The notes under the pieces: generated by a model
What the model was told of the DNA's origin: nothing
Database searches by the model: none
What the model saw: the letters and a program-made list of their open reading frames with translations, nothing else
DNA from: Wurfbainia villosa
Lineage: Eukaryota; Streptophyta; Magnoliopsida; Zingiberales; Zingiberaceae
DNA length: 64,000 bases
Reading direction: 5' to 3'
Assembly: GCA_025175895.1 (NCBI GenBank)
Contig: CM046004.1
Span: forward strand, 186,001 to 250,000
Program-made: the position numbers and the translations under genes
Shown: piece by piece, positions 37,026-49,851 of the stretch
Position numbering within the stretch: position 1 is the first letter of the stretch
How the letters are laid out: each line of letters begins with the position of its first letter

Positions 37026-38401
37026 TGTTGGATCGAAAGTGTCGCTAGAGGGGGGGGGTGAATAGCGATACGGTGTTGTTAAAAAAAAACTTTTGCAATA
37101 AGTAAAAAGCAAGTAGAGAGTGCACAGCGGAAATATAAAGTAGACAAGATATTTTTACGTGGTTCACAATCTTTCGATTGCTAATCCACGGCCCTAGTGA
37201 TCCTTGATCACGTACGGAGGGCAATTCACTAAAACCACTCCTCCTCGTTGGAAGTAGGAGCAACGATCACAAAAAGAAATCAAGGCAAAGGGACACTCCC
37301 CCTTTCCTTGTTACGATTAAAGCACAAAGACAATTTAAAGAAGTAGAACTTAAATAAATATACCGACAACTCTTATAAGTAGAAGATGTAGCTTTCGTTG
37401 TCGGCGGCACTTCGTCGTAGCAAATGTGAGTAGTAGTAGCGGCGTTACGACGGCGTGTTGAGAGCTCTTGATTTCTTATTTTTTGCTTGGCGTGAACATG
37501 TCTATTTATGGATATTGATCTATGAATTTAGACATAGGTAGTGTCCAAGGTGAGGTTCTTATCCCCCAAGTCTTGCTCATCCACATCCTTTGCGCCAACT
37601 CAAGGATGAGGTGCTTCATCCAACCACCTTGTGCCACAACTCAAGGATGAGGTGCTCATCCAACCACCTTGTGCCACCTCAAGGAGGCCTTCACGCCAAC
37701 TTGTTGGAGCCATCCAACTTGTGCCACATCATGGGAGCCAACCATCTTGTGCCAACTCTCCTCATTTTGGGCGTCAAGCTTGATGGTGGTTTGCCAACCA
37801 TCTTGTGCCAACTCACCTCATTTTGGGCGTCCAACTTGATGATGGTTTTGGATGTCCACCTTGATGCCACATCACCTAATTTTGGGGTCCAAGCTTGGTG
37901 ATGGTTTGGATGTCCACCTTGATGCCACATCACCCTTTGTACCAAAACACGAGTCAAGTCCAAATTCACCCCCTTGAAATTCGAGCTCTTCTCGAAATGG
38001 AACTAGACCGAAATTAAGCGTAGTAAACAGTGGTCAAAGGGTTTTGGGCTGCGGTACAAGTTAGCTTAAAATATAAAATCACGATGGTTCTAACCAAGCG
38101 ATCTCGATAGACCTTCCATTGGAGGTATTGGGTCGGATCTAGCTAACGTCCTTGCCCGCTTTCACACGAGCTTACCTTGTAGCCTCGCTTAGGTCTTCAC
38201 CGAGTACCTCGGCTTCCTCAGAAATCCCTCTGGCGTTGCGACCACCTCGGTTCCCACGGGTCGTCGCCATGAACCTTCCGCTCAACTTTAGCATTTCTGC
38301 ACACTTAATTGAGCTCGTAAGATAACAAATATACCCTTAACTATTGAGCCTTTTGCCATAATCAAAATACCGGTTCGACTTTGGTGCCCACTGCACCAAC
38401 A
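37026..38401 (-). repeat. 3' LTR of the copia element
   Basis: This LTR of 1376 bp aligns with the right-hand copy over its whole length. It contains internal tandem repeats: CTCAAGGATGAGGTG...CCACCTTGTGCCAC twice (37600-37680), and TTGATGGTGGTTTGCCAACC / CCAACTCACCTCATTTTGGG units (37740-37935). The two LTRs differ mostly by short gaps, including a 40-base block present here (near 37889-37938) and missing from the other copy. Confidence 0.93.
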
Positions 38402-39199
38402 ATCTCCCCCTTTTTGATTCATGGCAAAACGACACAAAAGTTAAGGAAAAATTAAGCATAACAGTAAGCTAGCATAATGATTAAGCATGAATGAGCTAGC
38501 ATAAAGATTAAATATGAATGAGCTAGCATAAAGATTAAATATGAATGAGAAATATTATTGTTTCAAGTTCTCCTTTGAGTAACCTCCCCTTGACCGAAGG
38601 TGAGTTCTTGAAAAATAATTTTTACTCCCCCTTAATAGTTGCTTAAGTAAACGGAATTACTTAATATAAAAGGTAATAATTTTGTTTACTTTCTTCCTTA
38701 CTTTTGTGACTTTCTCCCCCTTTTGCCTTAACTCAAAAAGTTTGTAAATATATTTTAATGTTTGTAAGTCCAAGCAAGTTCCCAATATAAATATATATAT
38801 ATATATATATATTTTTTTTAACTACTAATAAGCTTGAAAATATGTTCATCTAAAATGTACAACTCGGTTGGACTTGATTGATATAGAATGATCAATAAGT
38901 CTTGAAGGAGTTGATTAATTTTAAATAATTATACTCCATGGTTCATATCGATGCCTTTGAATCTACATCTGGAACCCGGGAGTAAGGTCCTAACATCTCA
39001 CGCCGTCTCATGGCTAAGTACACAAACACATTAGTCCTATGTGTTGTGAGATGTGTTGGCTCCTTAAATCTATAGGTATATGATTTCTAAGGTAAGACTT
39101 AGGCTAATTTCATAAAAAGAAGCAAAAGTAGAGTACATATATAGAGAAATTTAAATCCTACTCTATTACGCACATACCTAACTTTCGTCTTAATAAACT

Positions 39200-40570
39200 A
39201 AATTCGGCTTCGGGTAGTGGTTTGGTGAAGATGTCCGCTAGGTTTGATTTGGACTCAACATACTCTAGTTGTATAGTTCCATTAGTTACATGTTCCCTAA
39301 TGAAGTGGTGTTTAACTTCTATATGTTTTGTCCTAGAATGACATATTGGATTTTTAGTTAAGTTAATTGAGTGATTTTATATATGTATGTTTTAATGTTG
39401 TTAAAGATTAAGCTAAAGTCTTGGAGAGTGTGCTTCATCAACAGGAGCTGAGAGACACACTCACCCATCGCAGCGTGTTCGGCCGGTGGTAGATAAGGCA
39501 AGCGCAATCTTTGCTTCCTCTTTTGACTCACTAGACTCGAGCCGAGGATTTGACAACAACCACTCGTGCTCTTTCTATCGAGTTTACTATCGGCATAGTC
39601 GGAGTCGGAGTAGCCGATTAGATTAAACTCGGTAGATCTAGGGTACCAAATACCTACGTTTAGCGTGCCCTTTAGATATCTAAGGATACGCTTGACTAGG
39701 GTTAGGTGAGACTCCTTGCACGCGGTTTGTAACCTTGCGCACTCATACCATGAATAAAATGTCGAATTACTCGCGGTTAAGTATAGGAGACTTCTATTAA
39801 CGCTCTATAGTATTTTAGGTCAGCGGGTTTTCCTTCTACATCTTCGTTTATATTAACATTAGTTGCTATAGGTGTATTAATTATTTTAGCATCTTGCATT
39901 CCAAATCGATTTATTAAGTCCTTAGTATATTTTTGTTGATGTAAATATATTCCATCTTTAGTTTGTTTAATTTGTAAACCTAAGAAGAAACTTAACTCTC
40001 CTACTAAATTCATTTCAAATTCACTTTCCATAAGTGAGATGAATTCGTTTAGCAGGATCGAGTTGGTAGTTCCAAAAATTATATCATCTACATAGATTTG
40101 GGCTATAAAGATTTCTTTTCCTACGGTTTTTACGAATAAGGTTGGGTCGACTAAACCTTGGTTGAATCCTTTGGACTTAAGATAGATCGAAAGCCTTTCG
40201 TACCAAGCTCTTGGGGCTTGTTTGAGTCCATATAGGGCTTTCTTAAGTCTAAGGACATGGTCGGGTTTATCTAGATTTTGAATCAGGAGGTTGGTAGCGT
40301 AAACTTCTTCCTTAATGTATCCATTCAAAAATCTTGACTTGACATCCATTTGAAACAATTTAAAACCTCGATGTGCGTATGCTAACAACATTCGGATGGA
40401 CTCTAGTCTTGCTACGCGGGCGTAGGTCTCATCGTAATCTAAACCTTCGACTTGACTAAACCCTTTTGCGACTAACCTAGCTTTATTTCTAACTACTTCA
40501 CCTTTATCATCAAGTTTATTTGAAATACCCACCTTGTTCCAATAATTGATTTTTCTTTAGGTGGTGGTAC
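39200..40570 (-). pseudogene. copia reverse transcriptase and RNase H (broken)
   Basis: The longest open piece (39777-40532) covers the reverse transcriptase: KARLVAKGFSQVEGLDYDET, MDVKSRFLNGYI, LKKALYGLKQAPRAWY and the catalytic YVDDIIFG. RNase H follows at lower coordinates (39200-39776), recognisable in fragments such as the complement of 39590-39640 (GYSDSDYA-type), with frameshifts. Reverse transcription of the element RNA was its former role. Confidence 0.85.
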
Positions 40571-41329
40571 TAATTCCCGGACTTCATTTCTAGTGAATTG
40601 AGCTAGCTCTTCTTGCATAGCAATAATCCGATCGGGATCAAGAAGTGCTTGTTCAATAGTTTTGGGTTCGATTTTGGAAATTAACGAGATTTGACTAATG
40701 TTTGGTATGAAGCTCTAGTTCGAACCCTAAATTTGGATCACCTATAACTTGATTGATAGGATGACTTGGGTTAGGGTCATCTATCACTTGGTCGATAGGA
40801 TGACTTGGGTTAGGGCGAGATTGAGTTCAAGATCAGTCGGGTTTGCTATAAGTTGATTTGCTAGTTGGTTTTGTTAAGGATTGAGCGGGTTCATGTCCTT
40901 CGTCGAAAACTATATTAATGGTTTCTTCGACTCTAAGAGTGTCGTGATTGTATACCCTATAAGCTCTCTTGGTGGTTGAGTATCCTAGAAAGGTTCGATG
41001 AGGTTTTGGATTTGAATTTCCCTAGGTAATCCTTAGTGTTTAAGATATGTACCTTGCATCCAAATATCCTAAAGTATTTGATGTTGGTATTTTATCGTGA
41101 TAAATCTCGTCTGAGGACTTTTGGTGCCTCTTTACCATAAGGATCCTATTTTGGACATAGTAAGCCGTACTAACTACCTCTGAAAATCTATCGGGTAGGT
41201 TATACTCGTTTAACATTGTCCTAAGCGGCTTCTTGTAGGGTTCTATTTTTCCGTTACTAACCCATTTTGTTGTGGGGTTCTAGGACATGAAAACTCATGG
41301 TGGTATCCGTTTAGGTTACAATCTGTAAA

Positions 41330-42140
41330 CTGTGGTTTTCGAATTCACCCACCATGATAAACTTCTAAGTCTTTTAATCTTAAGGTTCTTTTGATTTTGA
41401 TTAACCTACAAAGATTGATTAGTTGGTCTAGGGTATCATTTTTATGTTTGATAAACCTAACCCAAGTAAATCTAGAATAGTCGTCAATTATGACTAAGCA
41501 AAATTGACTACCATTGAGTGACTTAGCTCCATGTGAATCAAATAGATCCATGTGTAGGAGCTCAAGAACACTTTTGGTTCGTTCTTGATTAGTTAATTGA
41601 TGTTGTGTCCTAGATTGTTTACCTTGTTGACAAGCATTACATATTTTATTATCCAAGTTGTTTAGTTTAGGCAAACCTATAACCAAGCCACTCTGACTCA
41701 TCTTGTGGGCCGAGTCTTGGGTGCAGTGTCAGAGTCTTGATTGCCATAACCAAGATTCCTCTTCTTGCTGTGTCATAAGACACTTGGTTGAGGAGTTGGG
41801 TAAATTTATTGTGTAGATGTTGCTATTCCTAGTTCCTTTAAGTATTATTTTAGATGTTGCATTTATCTTGATTACGCATTCATTTTCTAGAAATATGACC
41901 TTATAATTGTTATCACACAATTGGCTTACACTAAGTAAATTATATTGAAAGTTTTCTACTAATAAGACATTTTGAATTGTAAAGTTAGAGTTGAGCTCAA
42001 TATCACCGATCCGATGATTTTGAGCTTGTCGTTATTCAAGGCTACCGATCCTTGTCGTTTGAATCGTAACCGAAAATGAGTTGATCCCGGTCGTGTGTCG
42101 GGAGCAACCAGCATCCAACATCCATTGATCCTACATATAA
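41330..42140 (-). pseudogene. copia protease motif and integrase (broken)
   Basis: A protease active-site relic WMLDAGCSRHTTG (about 42080-42122) has DAG where DSG is usual. GAG-pre-integrase sequence follows (41729-41930), then the integrase core with CNACQQGKQ zinc-finger remnants and HMDLFDSHGAKS...IIDDYSRFTWV (41345-41701). Several frame changes separate these pieces. Confidence 0.8.
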
Positions 42141-42595
42141 GGTAGTTGGATCGGATATTGGAATTACTAAAGGGTTGTTTGTAAGTTTTAAACCTAAATC
42201 ATCTCACCAATATCTACATGATCAAAACATGTTATTCCTATGTGTTATTGTGAGATGACTTTCAATTTACTTGATTAATTTTAATGAATTTAAATTAACC
42301 AACATTAGGTTAGATTCGGATTTAGTCTAAGCTCATCAAGTAATCTTTTCAAGAGATTAGCTTCCAGGTCGTGGCGAGGCACAGAGGCCTTCTTTGATCG
42401 GAACAACGACCACTTCCTTAGACAAAGCTAATTTCAAGAAATTGATAACTCGACTTACTTGAGACTACATCTTAGTCTAACTAGTTATTTTTGAAAAGAG
42501 GCTCCCCGAGGCTCAATCTTTTAAATAGGATTTTAGTTGATTATGAGTCCTATCTAACCATTCTAAAAATAAAGGAAAAACTAAGCATGCAATTT

Positions 42596-44197
42596 CTAAG
42601 ACTTAACAAAAATACATTTTGTATTGGCTCCCCCTGGACCATTGAATCGAGTGGGTCTATTCACATAGTGAATTTGGTCCTTGGGAACCCAATACATGTT
42701 AGATCCTAAAGTTGAAATCAAAGTGATCTTAGGGACCCATGCTTGGACATTTTTCTTATGTTGGTTTACTATAGACATATATGACTTATTGGTTGTATTT
42801 GAGTTAAACCCGAGTCCGGCCTTGTTGTACACGGCCCTTTGTGATCCAAGTAAGAGGTCAAGTCCCTTGGATCCCAAAGTGAACCTTTCCAACGTGTTCC
42901 TAAGGTCTTCGACTTGTGTTTTCAAAAGCGAGTTCTCAACTTCAAGCTTTTCAACTTGAGTTGAGTCCTCCTCTTGATTACGAGTAGTCGAAGAGGTTAG
43001 GGAGACCTCATGTTTGAGGAGGTTAACCTCCTCAATTAGGGTCTCGACCTTGGACTCGGACTTAGCTAGTTTCTTATTTAAAAATTTAATTGCACCATAC
43101 AAAGTATTAAGTAACGATCGACTTACCCTTAATGATTCTTTTGAACCGGATACGGATCCGTGGCTTGTCTTGAATGGAAGCTCATCATCGGATTCGGACT
43201 CGGACTCTTCTTGGTTTGAGTCGTGCTCGATCGGCTTGGCCATTAGAGCTTGGATATTCTTCTTCCTCGACAACTCCTCCCAAGTAGCGTTTAGCGCTTT
43301 CTTGGTCTTTGATGCGTTATTCTTTAGCTTTGGGCACTCGGACTTGATGTGGCCGAACACAATTACACTCATAGCATCTAAAATTAGAAGTATTTGAATT
43401 AGGTTTAGGCTTACCTTGAGTTGTTGGTCGTTTCGTCTCTTGATCATCTTAGAACTAGATTGACTAGTTCGGATTCTATTCGAGTCTACTTCCGTCGGAC
43501 TCGTCTTCTTCCTTCGGGGTGGCTTGCTTGCGGGCTTCTTCTTCTTGGAACTGCAACTAATACTCTTCTCGGCTGGACCACGTTAGTTTGCTCATGTAAT
43601 TCAAGTTCGAAAACAATTCGTCTAACTTAATTTTAGAAAGGTCCTTGGAGACCTTGTAGGCATCGACCATGGATGCCCACAAGGTGGTCCTAGGAAGCGA
43701 GTTAAGAGAATACGATAAGGTCGCGATTCTCGACCTTTTGTCGATGGCATGGAGTTGGTTGACGATGTCTTGGATACGAGCATGTAGTTGAGTTGCGGTC
43801 TCGTTTTCCTGCATTTTCAAGTTATACAATTTATTTAAAAGTAAATCTCTTTTACATACCTTCGTGTCGTCGGTGCCTTCGTGTAGTTCCACTAGCCTGG
43901 TCCAGAAGTCCTTTGCACTAATGAAGGGGCCGACGCGGTTGAGCTCTTCCTTAGACAACCCACATTGCAAGATTTGAGTTGCCTTGGCATCGGCTTCTAC
44001 TTGTTTTTCATGGAATTTGACCATTGATCGTAACCCAAAGATTCACCATCTTCATTAATAGGAAGTGTGAAACCGGTTTGGATTACGATCCACATCTCGA
44101 TTTGGGTTTTAAGAAAGCATTCCATCCGACCCTTCCAATAACGAAAGTCATTACGTTGTAAAGCGGGGGTGATGCTAAACCCTTCGAGATGGGCCAT
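42596..44197 (-). pseudogene. copia gag (broken)
   Basis: The gag frame starts at 44197 with MAHLEGFSITPALQRNDFRY WKGRMECFL, typical of copia capsid proteins. It shifts frame near 44000 and continues through LNKLYNLKMQENETATQLHA. A damaged zinc knuckle lies near 43340-43400 (GHIKSECPKLK). The acidic, Ser-rich and coiled-coil tail extends to 42596. At least two frameshifts interrupt it. Confidence 0.82.
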
Positions 44198-44565
44198 TTA
44201 AAAACAAGAAGAAGAAAGACGAAAAGAATCATGCAAAACACACAATAAAATAATATTACAAGACATTCGTCTATGATTATTAGTGCAGGAAGTAAAAAAA
44301 ATATATATAAAATTAAACATGCAAAAAGAAATAAACAATCAAATCGCGAATGTCGTTGAAGTTCGGAGGACAACCTTACTCGGGATCTAACAGAAGGACA
44401 ACCTTATCCAGGATCCTAAAGCCTCTAATGCAATTCTATATGTAGGAGAAGATAAGCAAGTGAAATAATTATCACAGAAATAAATAAATAAAAAATCTGT
44501 GAAAAAAGAAAAACAAAGCTAGATTGGTGGTTTCACGAATCTTAGCGCCCCGACTCGATACCAAT

Positions 44566-45828
44566 TGTTGGATCGAAAGTGTAAGCTAGAGGGGGTGAAT
44601 AGCGTCTGGTGTCGTTAAAAAAACTTTTGCAATAAGTAAAAAGCAAGTAGAGAGTGCACAGCGGAAATATAAAGTAGACAAGATATTTTTCGTGGTTCAC
44701 AATCTTTCGATTGCTAATCCACGGCCCTAGTGATCCTTGATCACGTCACGGAGGGCAATTCACTAAACCACTCCTCCTCGTTGGAAGTAGAACAGCGATC
44801 ACAAAAGAAATCAAGGCAAAGGGACCTCCCCTTTCCTTATTACGATTAAAGCACAAAGACAATTTAAAAGTAGAACTTAAATAAATATACCGACAACTCT
44901 TATAAGTAGAAGATGTAGCTTTCGTTGTCGGCGGCACTTCGTCGTAGCAAATGTGAGTAGTAGTAGCGGCGTTACGACGGCGTGTTGAGAGCTCTTGATT
45001 TCTTATTTTTTTTGCTTGGCGTGAACATGTCTATTTATGGATATTGATCTATGAATTTAGACATAGGTAGTGTCAAGGTGAGGTTCTTATCCCCAAGTCT
45101 TGCTCATCCACATCCTTTGCAACTCAAGGATGAGGTGCTTCATCCAACCACCTTGTGCCACAACTCAAGGATGAGGTGCTCATCCAACCACCTTGTGCCA
45201 CCTCGAGGAGGCCTTCCGCCAACTTGTTGGAGCCATCAACTTGTGCCACATCATGGGAGCCAACCATCTTGTGCCAACTCTCCTCATTTTGGGCGTCAAG
45301 CTTGATGGTGGTTTGCCAACCATCTTGTGCCAACTCACCTCATTTTGGGCGTCGACTTGATGATGGTTTTGGATGTCCACCTTGATGCCACATCACCTAA
45401 TTTTGGGGTCGAGCTTGGTGAACCAAAACACGAGTCAAGTCCAAATTCACCCCTTGAAATTCGAGCTCTTCTCGAGGTCGAACTAGACCAGAATGACTGT
45501 AGTAGAGACGATCGTCAAAGGGTTTTGACCGCAGATGTTAGCTTAAAATATAAAGTACGATGGTTCTAACCAACTGATCTCGACTTAGACCTTCCATTGG
45601 AGGTATTGGGTGGTAGCTCGCTCGCCTGGCTTCACCCGAGTACCTCGGCCTCCGAATCCCTCCGGCTTCGACCACCTCGGTTCCCACCGGGTGTCGCAGA
45701 CCTTCCGCTCAACTTTAGTATTTCTGCACACTTAATTGAGCTCGTAAGATAACAAATATACCCTTAACTATTGAGCCTTTTGCCATAATCAAAATACCGG
45801 TTCGACTTTGGTGCCCACTGCACCAACA
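44566..45828 (-). repeat. 5' LTR of the copia element
   Basis: This LTR of 1263 bp starts TGTTGGATCG and ends GCACCAACA on the plus strand. It is the copy adjoining the primer binding site, so it holds the element promoter. It is shorter than its partner because of many small and a few larger deletions. Confidence 0.93.
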
Positions 45829-45833
45829 GTGTA

Positions 45834-46240
45834 GTTATGAGGATATTCAAAAATAGAGGTGCAGTCAGTAGCTTTGAATGGATATGAATTTTTTTTTATC
45901 TTCTCTTTCATATTTTGTCCTTGAGCATTCTTATCTTGCATTCTTGTCGAGTTGGTTAAGCACTGATTGATGTTCAAAATGAAGTATAATTTGTTAAATT
46001 TTTTATGCAGTAAACAAAATATTCCATAGAATTCTTAGTTGACACACCACAATCCTCGTCTCCAAGGCAAAAAAAATTAAGCAAATTATAATGAAGTAAT
46101 GTTTTCAACTTCTCCAACTCTGATGTGCTTTTTATGTATAGACTTCATGGACTATATGAAGTCATCTTTAGTACTCACCAACATCTTCAGCAGAATTTCT
46201 TCCACTGATTCTGACTGCTCGTGCTAATCTGCGAATCGAG
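45834..46240. other. Spacer between copia element and GT43 gene
   Basis: Host sequence joining the target duplication to the GT43 3' end. It probably includes the GT43 3' UTR; no other feature was seen. Confidence 0.5.
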
Positions 46241-48476
46241 CTACGGATGATCCCGTGGGACATGTCGATTCCACGACAGCATGTCGTTTCTTGAATCTTG
46301 GCTTCTTGGCATCACCAGTTGAGAAGGGAGCTCAGGAGGTGCATCAATCCACCTAGTGTGCTTTTGAGTAGAAGCAAGAGTACTAGCTGCTTCCTGAACA
46401 GGCTCGAGTCTCCATCTGGATGCAAAAGATGCAAGGCCTAAGCTTCCGAAAACTCAATTGAAGATCAACTTGATCGTTAAAGCTTTTTTTTATTTGACAA
46501 TCAAGAATGACGAGTAAACATATGCAACAGTTTTAGAAACCTTCAGGCACCATGATCATGAATCAACAGGGCCCATGGTTTTGTTTGTGGCTCTGTCATA
46601 GTCAAAAGTAGTGGAATCCAAGTGCAAGAAGAGTGAAAAAAGACGCACCAGAAACTTATGATGATGTCTGAAGAAAACATGAGGTCTGAAAGAGAGATGC
46701 CAAGTTGCCACAACCTCAATACTTGAACAATAAGATCATGAATAAAAACTAGGACGATACCCCCTTGCACCCTTCCAATTTACAACAATTATTAGGTGTC
46801 ACGATTTAGTATTATCATAGTTCTTTTATATTTATATATATATAGTAAAAGATAAAAAAAAAACCCTTTTATCTCAATTATGATCAAAAGGACATCTCAT
46901 ATTTAAAAAATTGTTTATATTGCCTTGTTGCAGTACCTTTTGAAAAAAAAAAAAAAAAAAAAAAACTCCTTTTTCGTGATAATAATAAGGGTGGGTCTTA
47001 AGTTTCAGTGGAGTTGGAGAACTAGGAGGGAGGGTCTGTGAACTTTACCCTGTTGGGAAGTTGCTGTCGTGGCGGGCCTCGGCGCGGAGCCACCAGAGCA
47101 GCACCTTCTTCCCGCAATTTCCGAGCGGCTCGACGAAGGAAGCGTCGTCGAGAAGGGCCAGCGGGCTGTCGACGTCTTCGCCGTCCTTGCCCACGTCGTC
47201 GAGATCCCGCACCCAAGCAGGCTTCCCGCCGGCCACGTCCTTCCACAGTAACCTCGAGTTCAGGACAAACCCGGCCCACTCCATCTTCGCCGGGGAGACG
47301 GTCTTGCCGGCGCCGATGAAGGCGGCGCCGGTGTTGGGCAGGGGGTTGTAGGTGTGCCATCCGACCAAGTGGCCGGAGGAGTTGCAGGCCGGTCCTTGGA
47401 TTGGAACCGGGGAGTTGTTGTTATTGTAGGCCTCGTCGGCAGGCGATTGGCCGGTGTGGATGAGGATCCCCATGGAGACGGCGCTCATCCACTTCACTTT
47501 CTGTGCCTCGTCAAAAAGCTCCGGGCTATGCACGTTACTGTCGTCGGCAAACACCACAATCCCGTCCATTCTCCGGTTCCTCACCACTCTGTTCCACGAA
47601 AAATTCGAACTGAGATCCAATTTTTACATACAATTACGAACCGAGATTTGATTTTGATTGCTAGAAGAAGGAAACGTCGAACCTGAGGGCGTGCAGGCGC
47701 ATGCGGGATTCGGCCAGGCGCCGGAAGCGCGAGTCTTCGGGCATGGGATCAAGAAAGGGGATGTGGAGGAAGGGGAGGCCGGAGCGGGCGAGAAACTCAG
47801 CGGTGTCGTTGGTGGGGCGAGCGGTGGAAGGGGCAGCAGCCTCGACGACGACCCAGGTGAGGGGGAAGGGGACGAGGAGGAGGGAGTGGAGGAGGCCGGT
47901 GAGATGGAGCATTTGGCAGGTGCGGACGTAGGTGGGGGTGACGACGATGATCGGCCGCTGGGTGCTGAACGCGCCACCGCCGTACTGCGCGCGCTGCTCC
48001 CGCTGCACGCGATCGATGATCCAGTGCGCTCGCATCGTCTCCTCTGCGTCCGGGTGCGCCCACTGCCGGACGCGGATCCCGTGGCGCCCCACCACCACAC
48101 GGCTCCTAGTCGCATGCGTCGGCGGCAGTTGCGGCGGCGGGGGAGAAGCGAGCGAGAGGGCAACCATCTCGGTGCGAGTCGTGGTGGTGGTGGTTGTTGT
48201 GGTGGTGGTCGTCATGGCGGTGGCCGAGACGGAGTTGAAAACAGAAGCGGTAGTGGTGGTGGTGGAGGAAGAAGGCGAATAGAAGAGGAGGAAGAAAGCG
48301 AGACGAGAGAATCGGAAGCCGAGGACGAGGCTGACGACGCAGCAGACGCCGTGGAGCAGGATCCAGAAGACGGGGAAGGGTGATCGAAGGAGATTTTCGG
48401 CCGGGGAAGCTACTCCGCCAGAATATTCCTGATGCCGGCGTCGGTTGGCCTGGTTATGGAGCAAAGATAACTTCAT
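46241..48476 (-). CDS. IRX14: GT43 beta-1,4-xylosyltransferase, IRX14 type
   Basis: IRX14-type GT43 proteins are Golgi type II membrane proteins that help elongate the xylan backbone of cell walls with IRX9 and IRX10. Three exons (47683-48476, 47049-47588 and 46241-46415) join in frame to 502 residues, close to the usual length. A membrane anchor lies at about 35-65 (FPVFWILLHGVCCVVSLVLG), followed by a stem with a run of about 12 Thr. The catalytic domain has VVVGRHGIRVRQW, PIIVVTPTYVRTCQ, the metal-binding FADDSNVH, PVQGP-like PIQGPACNSSGHLVGWHTYN, WAGFVLNSRLLW and VEPLGNCGKKVLLWWLRAEA. The last exon was found beyond a 633-bp intron: the GG|GTAAAG donor joins A|TGG to give FPTGWRLEPV, and the exon ends with APPELPSQ and a TAG. 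Without it the protein would stop at FPTG. Confidence 0.9.
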
Positions 48477-49322
48477 TTCTCCTCCTCCTTTCTTCCTTGC
48501 TTCTCGATTGCCTAATCAGAGAAGAAGAAGAAGAAGAAGCTGAACAGTGAGGTGAACAATGATGATTGGCGAGAAGTGATGTCACATTTAAACGATCGGA
48601 GTAAAAAGAGAGAGAGAGAGAGGAGAGGAGATGGGGGGATCGATCGAAGAGGAGAAGGTTGGTGGTGGGGGTGGAGTAGTGTGTAAGGATGGAGGAGGAA
48701 AGAAGGAGGATGCTTTGGATTCAAGGGAGGTAATTGAGATGTGATGGCACTGGAGAAGGAGGAGAAGGAGAAGGAGGAGGAGGAGCAGAGGGGAAGAGAA
48801 TTTGGATGGTGAAAGAGCAGAAAAAGGAAGCTTCTTTATTGGCAGGAGGAGACAGAGACAAGGTGCGGGGTACATTTGCATTTACTTAGTCAATAATAAT
48901 ATCAATGAATGGTTGTGTAATTTTGTCCATAAAATTAATATCTTTTTTTAATAAGAGCTATTCATTTTCTATTCACTAAAGAAAATTTAACTTTCAAAAC
49001 TATATGTATGTGTAAAGTAAATTATTTTTAAAAAAAAACTTGAAACAGAAAAATGACTATACTACTCTTCATCCTCTACTAGAGTTTTAGTAACCCTATG
49101 CTAAGTACTTAGCCAATGGATTTTATTGTCATTTGCCTGTTAGTGGGGGAGATAGTTAGGTAGCATGTGCATGAACAGCATGTGTGCCCTCCCTCATTAT
49201 CGTTAATTCATTTAATTTTCAATAATATATTTTTTTTTGTGTAATTTTTTTTTTAAAAAAAAAAAGTGAGAGACTACAAATGACTATAATGCACTCATCT
49301 TTGTGTTCCCATCCATAAGGCT
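48477..49322. other. Upstream region of the GT43 gene
   Basis: Sequence next to the gene is purine-rich on the plus strand (GAAGAAGAAG near 48521-48539, GAGAGAGA near 48606-48622, GGAGGA tracts 48750-48790), consistent with a pyrimidine-rich leader for the minus-strand gene. It then becomes AT-rich up to the LINE insertion point. No other gene was seen. Confidence 0.5.
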
Positions 49323-49851
49323 TGAATGTCAGATACTATGAAAGAGCTCTCAATCGAGGGGCGGAAGGTTAGAGAGAGAAGCTCCAACTTTTCTCTAAGA
49401 TTCTTGGGGTTTTCGGTGGTTGGAAGGAGCTGCGGACAGGACCTTGACCGGCTGGAGGGCTACTTCTTCCATCTTGAAGGAGGAAGGAGGTTCGGGTGGC
49501 TTGTGTTTGGAGTCTTGGCCGGAAAGGGGGAGCTGGTGGTGGTGGTTTCCAGGCCTAATAGGGAGGTAAAAGGGTTTTCTTTGTTTGATATTTCTCATTA
49601 GGTAGGTTAGAGGTGGTGGAAGGAGGTTTCGGTGAGTTTTGGTGTTCTCCGATGAGGTTGGGCGATTTCCGACGATCTGCTCCGGCCAAGGGCCAGGCGC
49701 ACCGGCCAGTGGGTGGTGGACAGGTGGTAGGTGGCTAGGTGAGCGGCAATCCACTAACTTGGGGGCTGGTTCAAAGTAAATGAAGGCTTGTCATCCATTG
49801 GTTGATTTAGGCGGCAGGAAAGTTTCCAAGGCTTAGCTATCTTCTTGATCG

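Larger units (their letters stand above)
37026..45828 (-). mobile_element. Ty1/copia LTR retrotransposon, full length but decayed
   Basis: The element is complete: LTRs begin TGTTGG and end CCAACA, and a 5-bp target duplication GTGTA flanks it (37021-37025 and 45829-45833). It reads on the minus strand. After the right-hand (5') LTR comes a primer binding site TGGTATCGAGTCGGGG, matching the initiator tRNA-Met end (complement of 44549-44564). Before the left-hand (3') LTR is the polypurine tract AAAAAGGGGGAGAT (complement of 38402-38415). The domain order is gag, protease, integrase, reverse transcriptase, RNase H, which defines Ty1/copia. The frame is broken many times, so the copy cannot make its own proteins. 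Its 3' LTR starts only about 380 bases past the FPP stop codon. Confidence 0.95.

Noticed and set aside
37590..37969. Repetitive frames on both strands in the copia LTR
   Set aside because: Caused by tandem repeats of the LTR that lack stops by chance.
47658..48383. Long plus-strand open frame, Gly/Glu-rich
   Set aside because: Antisense shadow of the GC-rich first exon of the GT43 gene; the minus strand carries the conserved motifs.
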